From contig NC_003076.8 in NCBI RefSeq assembly GCF_000001735.4, forward strand, positions 10,230,001-10,294,000: a stretch of 64,000 bases of DNA, written 5' to 3'. Under the pieces are notes generated by a model that worked only from the letters and a program-made list of their open reading frames with translations, ran no database searches and had not been told where the DNA came from. Below are positions 23,661-34,460 of this stretch, piece after piece. A program made the position numbers and the translations under genes. The DNA comes from Arabidopsis thaliana (lineage: Eukaryota > Streptophyta > Magnoliopsida > Brassicales > Brassicaceae). Within the stretch, counting starts at the first letter, position 1. Every line of letters begins with the position of its first letter.

Positions 23661-25324
23661 TGATTACACTGTATTTTACTCATTTTAGGTATATGTATAT
23701 CATCATTTAGCTTTGCATTTGCTCATTATATCATGTCATTTTAGCTTATTTTGCATACTTAGGCATCTAGGATCGTCTTGCATTCGCATTGCATGTTTTG
23801 GTGTGTTTTCAGGTGCAGAAGGAGCTAAAAAGGACTCTACTCGATCCATTCACTCGATCCAGGCAGCTACAGCAGAGGTATCATTCTACTCGACCTCTTT
23901 ACTCGATCCAGGATGCTACAAAGGAGGCTGCAGTTTACTCAACCTTCTTACTCGATCAAGGCAGCCTTAGATGAAGCAGCAGATTGATCTACTCGCCCCT
24001 CCTACTCGATCCACTACTCGATCCATTTACTCGACCAAGGGTGACCAACTCTACAAGACTTGTTGAGCTATCAAAGCGTCTTCGGATCCTCCTCATTCCC
24101 CACTCAACCAGACATCTGAGCATACGGATAGGAGAGGATGAAGCATCTACTCGACCAATAGATCACTCGGAGCATAGACACAAAGGCGCAGACTTTGCAG
24201 CACCCTCTTTACTCGATCCCCAAGATCGAGTATTCGCCCAAACCGCCTCAAGTCTCTTGTCTTCTAGTGAATCTAGGGGTTCCAACATTTTAGTATAAAT
24301 AGATCACTTTGGGATTTGTCCAAAGGATCTATGCTTTATCTTTCAGTTTTTCTTTGTGTTTATGAATCTTGAAACCTTAATTACTCTTAATCTATTTTGT
24401 TTTTGCATTTGATTGTTTAAGTAAAGTTGTTTAGCTTGTTTAGATCTACATTTTGGTATGATTTTAGTAATTTCTGGGTTTGTGTTCTTGAGAATGTTGC
24501 ATGAGTAGTGATTAGGGTTCTTGAGGATGGATTAGATTAGGGTAATCTCTAGGTTAGTTAGGTGGTTAGTGTTTAGGTTTATACCCTTCTGGATTCGCTT
24601 GGCCCCTATGCGGTTTTTGCTGGCTAATGTGGAGATTCGAGCATAGACGTTCAGCGTCCAAAAGACGTTCAAATGGTGTCTGACCTACGAATTCCAGAGA
24701 TTTGTAGACTCGACCAAGGGATTGGCTTGTCTGCCTATTGGCTTTGGTAGATTGTTTCTTAAACCCTGCTCTGCTATGTTACATCAACGAGAGTTGAGAT
24801 TAGGAAGTGGTAGAGTTATGGGGGTCTCTATCACGAGAGTGGATTGACCCGGTTTTTGAATCTATCGTCATGGGTATCTACCTTTCGCCTATTAGCCATC
24901 TGATGAACCCTAGAGCTGCCCTTATCAATGAATCCATCCTTATAACTTCTATTAGATTTATTTGTATCCCCTGTTGATTGCACTTTTATCTACCGGTTAT
25001 TTGTATCCTCTATTTGCATCCCCTATTGATTGCATTTTAGTTCTTAATTTTGTCACATGTTGGTTCTACTCGACCCAATGATCGAGTAGGGCTATTAGGT
25101 TCTCATTTTTACTTGTTTGAATCCTGACCTAGGATTGTTACTAGAAACCCACCATCATTATAATCTGGCTTGACTTAGTAGTTTCTGTACACATCTTGAT
25201 TGCTAGCAATACAGTGGACTGGATTGACACCCCCTATAGCTGCATCGACATGTTTGTGTTTTAGGGGAATTGACTGAATCTCACACACATTCAACATAAG
25301 TAGGCCTGAAAAACCTGCTTATCA
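23661..25324 (+). mobile_element. Athila-like LTR, copy 5, chimeric 3' LTR
   Basis: 1664 bp without the solo LTR. Its last 120 bp differ from every other copy (CAGTGGACTGG, AGCTGCATCG, GAATTGACTGAATC, AACCTGCTTATCA), whereas the preceding 1.5 kb does not. It ends at GCAGC (25325-25329), the second copy of the original target duplication. It is best read as the original 3' LTR fused by recombination to an amplified LTR. Confidence 0.85.
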
Positions 25325-25329
25325 GCAGC

Positions 25330-26513
25330 TAGTCGGTCGTTACAAAGGATGCCTCCTCATAGCATGTGCACAAGACGGGAACTTCCAAATCTTTCCATTA
25401 GCTTTTGGGGTTGTTGACGGCGGGACCGATGCTTCATGGATTTTGTTCTTTGAGAACTTATCAGAGATTGTTCCAGATACTGACGATTTGATGATTGTCT
25501 CAGACATGCATTTTTAACATATATAAAGGCGTCAGTGTGGTGTACCCGAAAACCCATCATGGAGCATGTATAGTACACCTGGAGCGAAACATATCGGTGT
25601 TTTACGCAAGGTACGGTGTGTCTGGTTTATTCTTTCGCGCCGCTAAAGCATATCGGATTAGAGATTTTGAAAAATACTTTGAAGAGTTAAGAGGTCGGAG
25701 TCCCGGATGCGCAAAGTATTTAGAGGATGTTGGATTTGAGCATTGGACAAGGGCATATTGCAAAGGGGAGCGGTACAATATCATGACTAGCAACAACTCC
25801 GAGGCAATGAACAATGTCTTAAGGAAGGCAAAAGCTTATCCAATTGTCTATATGCTACAGTTCATCCGAGAGGTCATCATGCGAAGATTTGCAGCAAGGC
25901 GGAAAAAAGTGTTGAAGTGTAACTCTTTGGTGACCCCGGAGGTAGATGAACGTTTTCTCCAAGACTTGCCTGCGTTAGGAAAGTTCGCAGTCATGATGTC
26001 TAGGCCATGGAGTTATCAAGTTACTTCAAAGAGTGGTGAGCATTTTCACGTTGTACTAGATGAGTGTACGTGTACTTGTCTTAGGTACACGATGTTAAGA
26101 ATCCCATGCGAGCATGCTCTAGCTGCTGCAATACCTTTTTGGCATCAACCCGAAGGCTGAGGTTGGATTGTGGTATAGCTTTCAAGTGTTTTCTAATTCT
26201 TTCCAAGAACCTGTTTTACCTATAGCGGACCCAAAAGACGTTGTTATTCCTCAAGATTTATCGGACCTGATTCTCATACCTCCACGCAGCAGACGACCAC
26301 CTAGGAGACCACCCACCAAAAGGATACCATCTACTGGGGAAAACCGGGTAAGTTTTTCCCCCATCCTAACTGCTATGCAATTTTTACTTCGTTTTAACCG
26401 ACTTACTATTTTATAACTTTCAAAAAAAGAGGCAGAAAAGACTCATTCCTAATCAATGTACAAGATGTCAAAAAACCGGTCATAACAAGAAGACATGCAA
26501 AAACCCTATTTAG
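25330..26513 (+). pseudogene. MuDR-type MULE transposase, 3' part
   Basis: It resumes the frame left at 13089 with VGRYKGCLLIACAQDGNFQI, FPLAFGVVDGGTDASW and MIVSDMH, the last being the second catalytic Asp region (SDxH). A frameshift/stop at about 25515 follows. The frame 25523-26160 then carries the rest of the catalytic region (GACIVHLERN...) and a SWIM zinc finger, CTCTCLRYTMLRIPCEHAL. After a short break, 26430-26513 encodes a C-terminal CCHC knuckle, CTRCQKTGHNKKTC, and a stop. Domain order (DDE, SWIM, knuckle) is that of plant MuDR transposases. The gene is inactivated by the array insertion plus at least four other lesions. Confidence 0.85.
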
Positions 26514-26935
26514 TCCTCGCGATGGTTATAGTTTACGTCTTTGTGCTTTTGGAAGATGTTCTACGTACGTTTTTGGAAATCTTTTTATCAGTCTATGTTG
26601 TAATATTACATATTATTTTGTCTGTACGTACGTTTGTGGACCTCGTATTATCGGTGTATTTGATTATCCTTCAACTCTTTTGTCAATACTGTTGTTGTCT
26701 GTACGTACCTTTGATAAACGTTTTCATTTGTACGTACACTTCGTAAATCTAATTATAAAGAGTTGACGGTTACATTTTTTACTAAACCGTTACATCGATT
26801 TGGGACCAATCATCGCGTCTTTTTAAAATCTATTTCAGAACCTGGTAATAACACCCTTCATTCATTCAAACAAAAGTCTAAACCCATCACACAAATAATA
26901 CAGAAAGTTGGTTATTCTGGGTTTTTTTTGGCATC
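26514..26935. promoter_or_regulatory. intergenic segment rich in TGTACGTAC motifs
   Basis: Between the transposase stop and the RPA-like start. It contains TACGTACGT at 26562, TGTACGTACGT at 26623, GTACGTAC at 26701 and TGTACGTACAC at 26729. This is the densest part of a motif cluster that continues to 30250. Confidence 0.5.
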
Positions 26936-27890
26936 ATGGATGCTGGATATCATGCCATTTTCGAACTTTGTCCAATGATCACCGGATGGAGTATACGCGC
27001 TTTTGTGGTCAGGGTATTTAAGAAATGCGTGGGAATAAATGAGTTCGACGTGGGTCTCATCTTGGCCGATAATCGAGTACTATTTCGCCAATGTGTTTAT
27101 AACGTTTTTACTTTCACATATCTTACATGTCACTAATCATGATGATTTGGTGCAGGGAATGCGTTCCCGCATAGAGGCTACCATTAATCGTCGCATTGCT
27201 TCGTTTTACTCTGACCGTATCCGAGAAAATGAGTGGATAGTTATCAATACTTTCTCGGTTTGTCTCCACGACGAGGGGATACACAAAACGTCCCATGACT
27301 ACCGGATCTGTTTTATGGATCAGACCATTGTTACCAAAGTTTTGGGATTGGCTGTAATACCGTATTACGATTTTACTCCTTTTGACTACATCATCGAGAG
27401 GATAGTTTCAACCGGAGTGTTAGTCGGTTAGTATATTTGACTCTCTATTCATTCTTGTATATCTGTACGTACACGTAATACTTTTATCTTTTATTACGTA
27501 CACCAGATGTGATTGGTGCGCTCCTTTAGGTTGGCAACTTGACTGAAGACTACCGTGGGCTGAACCTTCCTTTTAAGATAATGGATCAATAATAAGTGTC
27601 CCTATGTTATTTTTTAAAAAAAGTTTCACCTAAATGTTTGTTATATCCTCCATATAATATATATTCTCTGTAGCAAGGAAGTTCTTCAATGTGAAACACA
27701 CAATGATCAAACTTTGGAATTTCAAAGATTCTTCCAGCGGCTAACTGGTCCTCAAAATGTTATTGCTCTCGTATCGTGGCGTCTGAGCGGGATTTATAAA
27801 CTGAAGGTTGTGAGCAATGGCCCCATCTCCAAAGTCATTGCTAATCCGGATATACCGGAAGTGGAAGAAATCAGAGTAGTTGTCTATTAG
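26936..27890 (+). pseudogene. RPA70-like single-stranded-DNA-binding (OB-fold, DUF223) gene inside the MULE
   Basis: Exon 1 (from ATG 26936) reads through WSIRAFVVRVFKKCV and FDVGLILAD, the first strands of the DUF223/RPA OB fold. After an intron ending TTTGGTGCAG near 27156, exon 2 carries RSRIEATINRRIASFYSDR, NEWIVINTFSV and YRICFMDQTIV. A second intron ends near 27506 (DVIGAL). A frameshift follows near 27525. The last block (27671-27890) reads FQRFFQRLTGPQNVIALVSW and ends IRVVVY at TAG 27890. Proteins like this bind single-stranded DNA, and in plants many copies travel on Helitrons. Here it sits in a MULE between transposase and DUF1985 gene. Likely non-functional or mis-spliced. Confidence 0.65.
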
Positions 27891-30250
27891 TTTATCTCTT
27901 GTTTCTGTTATTCTTAATAACTACACATTTGTAACCGAATTTAAACATATCATTTATTTATGCTAAAGTTTTACTTATTTTCGACATTATATTTCATGGA
28001 CGTATATTGTATCAGTGTACGTTCAAACTACTACAGTTTACTTATTACAAAATACATCATAACTGTAATGACTTTCCATGGACGTACATTTATATCGGTG
28101 TACATTCAAATAGTTGTTCTGTACGTTCAAAAGCAACTTCTTGCCTAACCTTGTCTTCCGGTGATTGTGGCAGTTCGATTCTGTGCTCCTCCAACTTTTG
28201 TGACTCAGGAGCAACAACTTCTTCTTCACGATTACCACTAACACCTTTCGCAACATCCTATAAATATGCAAACCATACAAATTAGAAATAACATGTACGT
28301 ACACTATAATTAGTAGTACCAGACGTACCTGATTGGACGAGGAAGATGCATCATCTGACATTTTATCAATGCCTGGGTCAGACAGTATTTGTTTTGACTG
28401 CGGTAGGAGTTCTTCAAAGTTACCACCATCAGGAATGCCTTGTTCGGGCTGTTATGTCAAAATTAAGAACATAAAGAACATAAAATATTCTGTACGTACA
28501 ATAATGAAATACTAAGAACATAAGTTACCTGCTGAGTTGGTGATGGAACACGATCGACATTGTCTTCCATTATAGAGTCAGAGACATTTCGGTGTAACTT
28601 GGAAGAATCTTCATCAATCTCCGAGTTCTCTCCTACCTCCTTCGAAATCAAAACCATACACTTGGTCAATAATTGTTCTTTTAAATCTTCAAATTTATTA
28701 TCCAAAAGATGTTTTTGCCTCTTGAAGAAACGCCTCAATTCGACCGCATACTTATCAAACGCTTCGTCTCCAAAACCATCACCACCACTGGGTCCACCTT
28801 CCCCATCATCAGAGTGGGTAATTTTCCTTTTTTTGTTTTCAACAGGATCAAGCACCCGTCTTTGCCTCTTCAAAATAACTATATAAAACGGTTTAATCAT
28901 GCATTACTACTCTTAGAAGAACCTAATTCTGATATAAGTTATACGATGAAGAGAAATGGTTACCTCTCTCTCCTGTTATTGAGGGCCGGACTTGCTTCTT
29001 AGGCTCATCATCGCCTCCAACCCACATTTTCTCATCCCACTCCTGCCCAGATTTCAACATCCTTAAAATATTATCAACTCTTGGGTCCTCTTTTTCTTTC
29101 CTCCATACCAAAGATTTTGGGCAATCATTGTCTGCTGGGTCCACAATATATGTGATATCCACCTACATAGATAATCATTGTTAATTTCAGAGTGTATGTA
29201 CTTCATCTTTTTATACCAATGTATGTACAACAACAACTGTACAAACCTGCTCAGTAGCCTCGCACGCCAATATGGTGGATGTCTTGATTGGACGCAGTTT
29301 GGAAAGGTTTTTAATAGTCCTCTCCGTAAAGACGGCGGTATCTTCTTCAGAAGGTAGGAGACTAGCAATAAACTGGATAGTTTCGAAAGCAAAGAGTTAG
29401 AGTCCAAGTGGGAAGCCATGGAGTGCATAAGATTGTTGCTTGCAACCATTCCGGAGTTTTTCAATGTCGGTCTCTCCTTCTTTGAAACTTGTGCAACGAT
29501 CCAAAGTTAGGAGAAATGATGTCCTTCTCCAGGGATATTTGCAGAAGAAATTCAGGTTCTTCGTCAGCTCAACTGTCATCTCATTTGGTCTCAGGGGAGG
29601 AGATGTGTCACATATTAGCACCCCATCCACAATAATAATTAGGGCGAGAGCTAATTTCTTCCATGGAGGCATGTCAGTTTCAGAAATCAATCTATCCCTT
29701 AAATCTTCAACTTTTGGATTAGCATTAGCAGATCCAAACAGAGTATTCCAAACTGTTTTTTCACCTGCCTTCCGCTGCATAACAGTTTCTATAGCACTAT
29801 TTTTAAGATAGGTTTCACATTCCAAACCAGTTATACGTGCCAATTCTCTTAATCCTAACCTAATAGGATGACCACTGAATACCATCCACATCTCATAACA
29901 TTTCTTTGTAACTAACTGATGGCATATTAACCCAAGAACAAGTTTACCAGAAAAAGATGCCTTGTTAGTAGGGATCCTAAAGAGGTCACCAAATGGAGAC
30001 TCTAGAAGGAACGTCATTTCTGGTGTGTCCTTAAGCGCAGCTGCTATTTGACCAATGTACTCCGGTCTGGAGTATGCATTTATCTTCGCCTTGGTAGGGT
30101 AGTGGTCGAGTGCAAACAACCTCTGTGGTAATTCACCCGGATCCTTAGAAGTACTTCCTGAAAGTTGAAAAAGACGAAAAAGTTCTTAACACGTACATTA
30201 TATCCCAATACCAACTAAACATAAACTCGATATTCATATACACGTACACC
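27440..30250. promoter_or_regulatory. cluster of TGTACGTAC / ACGTACA motifs in introns and spacers
   Basis: Instances include 27464 (TGTACGTACACGT), 27492 (ATTACGTACACC), 27998, 28015, 28081, 28120, 28294 (TGTACGTACAC), 28321, 28491 (TGTACGTACA), 29193 and 29219 (TGTATGTAC variants), 30190 and 30241 (CACGTACA). Nearly all fall in introns or intergenic parts of the RPA-like and DUF1985 genes, not in exons. Comparable motifs are rare in the rest of the window. Confidence 0.5.
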
Positions 30251-30471
30251 TAAACTTTTATACTCAATCAACTGTTTTTGGCGTTAAACACTAAAAACCC
30301 TTTGTCAATTGAAAATTTCTGAGTTGAAATCTCTAAAATTAACCTAGATTTTGCATCAAGACATTCTCCAAACGAAGTTAGGGCAAACTTACCCAAATTA
30401 GTCGTCGCCGTCGATGACTCATTAACATCTGAAACTCCTCGCCGCCGACTACTCTTCCTCGTCTCCGCCAT
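28090..30471 (-). pseudogene. DUF1985-domain MULE accessory gene (ULP/VANC-like), one premature stop
   Basis: Exon 1 starts at ATG 30471 (MAETRKSSRRRGVSDVNESS, a basic possible nuclear signal) and ends at a GTAAG donor near 30391. Exon 2 (from about 30159) encodes the DUF1985 domain: PTKAKINAYSRPEYIGQIAA, SPFGDLFRIPTNKASFSGKL, MWMVFSGHPIRLGLREL, RITGLECE. The domain after it has WKKLALALIIIVDGVLI and CKYPWRRTSF. A TAA at about 29397 replaces the codon after HGFPLGL and the frame then stays open to 29249. Later exons begin VDITYIVDPADND (29162), RQRRVLDPVENKKRKI (about 28862), and pieces at about 28448 and 28256. The C48 cysteine-protease domain of ULP relatives is absent before the stop at 28090. 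Confidence 0.75.
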
Positions 30472-30479
30472 TTGAGTTT

Positions 30480-31017
30480 TTCTATGAACAGTTAATCGAT
30501 AAACCCGAAAATCGTCTTATTGTTAGACACTTTAACACGAACTCGATCGAAATTTCCTCCACTTAATCAAAGACTCGAACTCGAATAGAGCCTCAATCGG
30601 AATAAGGTTTAAGTTTCGTCGGAATTTTTCTGCGTCTTCGAAATGACTCTTCGTCGGAACTGTTCTACGTTTCTCGAAGACAGTTTTTGATTTATTTTAA
30701 GTTTTAAAATTATTTACTTACGTTTTTTTAAATAATTTTAAATATTTAAAATTATTTCCGTAACCAGAAAACGGTTCACGAAACTGAACCGGCTCCGTCA
30801 GTTTCTCGTTCCAGGGCAAATTCGTCAATTTTGGGCCGAATGGTTAAAACTTGGTTGGCCCAGCCCACTTTGCCTCTTCCTAAAAGAAAAACTCACAGAG
30901 GTGGTCACGGTGAAATTTTCTTTATATATATCATGTTGCATTCTAGCTTCAAAACTTGGTTGGCCCAGCCCACTTTGCCTCTTCTTCGCGTCTTAGCTAA
31001 AATTCAATACCTTTGGA
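30480..31017. other. right terminal region of large MULE and CER1-like 5' flank
   Basis: It contains the inverted counterpart of the left MULE end (about 30785-30845). It also contains a 34-bp direct repeat, AAAACTTGGTTGGCCCAGCC continuing to CCTCTTC, at 30846-30879 and 30951-30984, separated by 71 bp, just upstream of the CER1-like start. Confidence 0.6.
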
Positions 31018-32695
31018 TGGCGTCGAGGCCGGGAGTTCTGACGGAATGGCCATGGAGTCCCCTTGGTGGCTTCAAGTTCTTGGTTGCCCCGTTGGCGATT
31101 GCAAGCATACATTCATACGTGACAGCTGAGGAGGAGGAGAAGGACCTATGGAGACTAATGATAGTGGCGATGATGCTGTGGAGAATATTCACAGCCAGAT
31201 ATGGATCAGTGTGTCGCGTCACAAGACGGCCAAGGGAAGGAAGAAGATCGTGGATGTAGTGTTTTAAAAACCTTAACAGTGGACAAGCCCATTGAGTTCG
31301 AGCAAGTGGACCGAGAGCAATCTTGGGACGACCAAATCATCTTCAACACGCTCTTCATGTATCTCGTCAACAACAAACTCCCAGGCTGCTCGCGTATCCC
31401 TCCCAAGCCACCATCATGTGCTTCTTTTCTACTTCATGCTGTTCCCGTCGAGTTCTTATACTACTGGTTCCACAGATCTCTCCACCACCACTTCCTCTAC
31501 TCTCGTTACCATTCTCACCACCACTCCTCCATCGTCACCGAGCCCATCACGTGTATGTACCTTCATCTATCATTTTTCTTCTACTAAATATTATACATCC
31601 CTCAACATATTTCTTTAATCAAAATTGGCAGCTGTGGTGCACCCCTTCGCCGAGCACATCGCCTACTCAGTACTCTTCGCCATACCCATAGTAACGGTGT
31701 CCCTATGTGGGATCCTCTCCATTGTTCCCTTCGTTGCATACGTTACTTACATTGACTTCATGAACTATATGGGACACTACAACTTCGAGTTTTTCCCTAA
31801 GCGTCTCTTTCATCATTCCCTCTCCTCAAGTTCCTCTGCTACACCCCCTCGTACGTCTACACTATATATACCTACATTGTTAAGATTTGAACTCACATAT
31901 ATAAAACATAACGTGGCATCAAAATATGTTGAAGGTTCCACTCGCTCCATCACACGCAATTTAGAACCAACTACTCTTTGTTCATTCCAATCTACGACCA
32001 TATCTACGGGACGACCGACAAATGCAGCGAGTCCTTGTACGAGAAGTCGTTGGAGAGAGAGGAGGAATCACCCGACGTCATCAACCTCACTCACCTCACT
32101 ACACTCGACTCCATCTACCAAATGCGCCTTGGCTTCCCGTCCCTCTCATCTCGTCCCTTGTGGTCTAGATCCCCATGGTACCTCACCTACTTCATGTGGC
32201 CCTTCACCGTCCTCTTCTCTTTCGTCTCCGTAACCTCACCCTTCACTCTCACCTCCTTCCAAAGTTTGCATTTCACGTAAGGCATTTCGTTTACATACGC
32301 ACACCCACTCTATTTATATATTATCTTAACATAGAAGGGTTTAATTTTGTAAATTGGAATTTATGGTTTAAATCAATACTGTTCCAAATTTTCACACACA
32401 AAATACAAAAAAAAAAAAAAAAGTTTCTCCCTAGCAAGAAATAACCTTTAAAACCAAAAAGAAAAAGGTAAGAAAAAAAAAATAGGTGAGAAGATAACCT
32501 CTAAATCTTGTCTCATGTGTATATCTTTTGGAATTGGCATCTAAAATTTTACTACTAATTTTGCATCATAAACATGTGGCGGCAGTATAAGTTGCAGCGC
32601 TACCATGAGTCCATCAACAAAATCATAGATGCAGCTATCCTTGAAGCAGATGAACAGGGTGTGAGAGTAATGAGTCTTGGCCTGATGAACAATGT
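31018..32695 (+). pseudogene. CER1-like (aldehyde decarbonylase / wax alkane synthesis) 5'-half pseudogene
   Basis: It starts MASRPGVLTEWPWSPLGGFK, like CER1 of the fatty-acid-hydroxylase superfamily, which makes cuticular alkanes at the ER. A +1 frameshift near 31190 and an extra ~25 bp with a stop near 31255 break exon 1. EFEQVDREQSWDDQI and the His boxes HRSLHHH and HSHHH follow at 31460-31530. The next exon (31629 on) has HPFAEHIAYSVLFAIP and IDFMNYMGHYNFE, then a frameshift near 31818. The third His box, HSLHHTQF, is at 31938. A further exon reads RTNYSLFIPIYDHIYG to SLHFT (32277), then a last exon at about 32585 ends ...MSLGLMNN at a GTAAGG donor. The downstream half (WAX2 C-terminal domain) is missing; a transposon-like sequence follows. 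Confidence 0.85.
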
Positions 32696-32699
32696 AAGG

Positions 32700-33500
32700 T
32701 CATTAGAGCATCCTTAACGGTGGGTTTTAGTGATGGTTCTTAGCTTTGGATTGATTAAAATTAAATCAATAATAGGCTTTATTTGAGAAACCCGCTCTTA
32801 ACTAAGAGGTTTAAAGAGCCTTTAAGAGGCGCTGACGTGTCTGATTGGGTGTACTGTGAAACGAAAAAAAACATTATCCTCCTCTCTCTCTCTCTCTTCC
32901 TCCTCTTTCTTTCGCATATTCTCTCCGATTGCAAAATCGGAAGAGATACGTCTCGATTATCACTCTCCCCGTCACAGTGGTGATGTTGGTGATCGTTTTT
33001 CACTTTCATCGATCGGTGGTGCAGCCTCACTTTAGTTCATTTATTTGGGATTGCAGAAAAAAAATCATATTTTGGCTATATGGATTCGTTAAGAGTGATG
33101 ATTCTTGTAGTTTGTTTTTTTTGTTTCCCTAACGTTGTTTTGATGGCATGTGTGAGACAATTTAACAAGTAGATATAGCTAGACGAAGCTCAGGTGTTGA
33201 TCATCTGTTCTAGCATTTTGAAATTGGTTGATCTGTTGTGCAATTGATTGTGACATGTTCTTGTATCGCTTAAACTAGAAAGCAAATGTTTGATTAATAG
33301 ATATGTAGCTCGTTTGTTCGTGGATTAGTCTGACTCTTGTATAACAAACCAAATTTATCAACTAGTTTTAGGTAGATAAAGTGTTCGATCATTTGTCTAG
33401 CCTTTGATTGACAACTAGTTGGTTGATCTGTTGTGGTATGCTCTTGAATTGCTTAATCTATAAAGCAAATGTCTGAAGCACTCATTTATCTATTGTGCAG
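32700..33500. mobile_element. probable Harbinger-like element end and non-coding interior
   Basis: It begins GAGCATCCTTAACGGTGGG, the look of an Arabidopsis Harbinger/MITE terminal repeat, placed exactly where the CER1-like gene breaks off. A CT-rich leader-like tract (32878-32905) follows. No transposase and no matching right end are visible before 33500. Confidence 0.4.
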
Positions 33501-33869
33501 CTGGTTAAGGGGGTGATTGGTAAGAGGCTTTCATGGCTTTAAATGGATTCTAAAGCCTTTGCAGTATTTTTTTTTTTTTTTTTTTTTTAGTTTTTAAGGC
33601 TTTTTTTCTTCTTCCTTTCTCTTCCTTTCTGAAAGTCATCGTAAATGAAGCTTTTAAAATAAATATTATTAAAAGCTTTTCTTTTTCTTCTCTAAACATA
33701 ATTAAAAGCTCTCTACAAATTACATATATATTTTTTTCAAAATGTTTTTGATAAATTAATCATTATCATTTTTCTAACTTTCTTTTAAGATCCATTACAC
33801 TAATAATAATTTTATTTTTTTATCATCACCACTAATAAAAGTAGAAATCAATTTTATTGAGACATAATA

Positions 33870-34460
33870 TTTTGTCACTATGCCAACAATTCCATAACAA
33901 TATAAATTATGTGACTAATTTGTGACTAACTGATAATGGTTGCAATACATTCGTCACAAATTTTTTTCTTATCAAAAACGTCACAAACATTGTGACGTTA
34001 TATTTGGTAATTGTTTTGTAACAAACAGCAACGAGAAATAAAAGTAACAAAACTGTCATATTTACCGACTATAATTAGAGTCTTAAAACCGTCATATGTG
34101 GTGACTATCAAAATGTCATAGTTCTGTCACTAATTAAAACGAAAATATAGTTACTAAATCGTTACTAGTGATGACTAAAAAATCGTTGCTTTATCGTCAC
34201 ATCTACCGACTAAAAACATCGTCGAAAAATTGTCATATATCCTGACTATCAAAACGTCACTTTTGTCACATATGAAAACGAAAATATAGTTACTAAATCG
34301 TTACAAGTGATGACTAAAAAAGCGTCACAATTATGTCATTTCTTTCAACGGAACTATAGTCACTAAATCGCCAAAAGTACGGACTAATCATCGTCACCAA
34401 AATGTAATACTTTGTGACAATCATACCGTTCCAAGACTGTCTCTAGTTATAACTAAAAAG
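33870..34460. repeat. left CACTA subterminal repeat zone
   Basis: Repeated GTGACTA, CGTCACA and GTCACTAAATCG words in both orientations, spaced about 20-60 bp apart. These are candidate binding sites for the element's TNPA-like protein. Confidence 0.7.

Larger units (their letters stand above)
12707..25329 (+). repeat. tandem array: (MULE slice + LTR + leader) units, periods 2192 and 3 x 2793
   Basis: Units begin at ATGATTATCG: 12707, 14899, 17692, 20485 and 23278. Unit 1 is 2192 bp: 383 bp of MULE transposase, a 1665-bp LTR and a 144-bp retrotransposon leader. Units 2-4 are 2793 bp each because their LTR carries a 597-bp solo LTR plus its 5-bp duplication. Unit 5 ends in an LTR without the solo LTR and is followed directly by the remaining MULE sequence. 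Copies differ by only a handful of bases: C/T at about 12911 vs 15103; a 1-bp difference in AAATGGATGTC vs AAATGGTGTC; CAATTGGACTT in the parental copy vs CAATTGGTCTT in copies. Amplification is therefore recent. Small open frames repeated in each unit are not genes. Confidence 0.95.
10640..30845. mobile_element. large MULE with transposase, RPA-like and DUF1985 genes (VANDAL/KIUL-like layout)
   Basis: Transposase (plus) at 11337-26513, split by a 12-kb insertion array; RPA-like OB-fold gene (plus) at 26936-27890; DUF1985 gene (minus) at 30471-28090. The layout is a transposase convergent with a DUF1985 accessory gene. VANDAL and Kaonashi-type Arabidopsis MULEs are known to carry extra genes, and many lack obvious long TIRs. 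The ends given are inferred from a short divergent inverted similarity and are uncertain by about 100 bp. No 9-bp target duplication was found. All three genes show stops or frameshifts, so the copy looks non-autonomous. Confidence 0.55.

Noticed and set aside
12897..24298. Repeated small open frames (80, 85, 61, 104 and 60 codons) recurring every 2.2-2.8 kb
   Set aside because: They are frames in the MULE slice, the LTR and the solo LTR repeated by the tandem array; none shows a protein family or signal of selection.
13090..25324. Intact Athila-like retrotransposon
   Set aside because: Only LTRs and 144 bp of leader exist; no gag, protease, reverse transcriptase or integrase reading and no polypurine tract between LTRs.
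12707..25329. CRISPR-like or satellite array
   Set aside because: Unit size is kilobases and composed of recognisable MULE and LTR parts; this is eukaryotic DNA.
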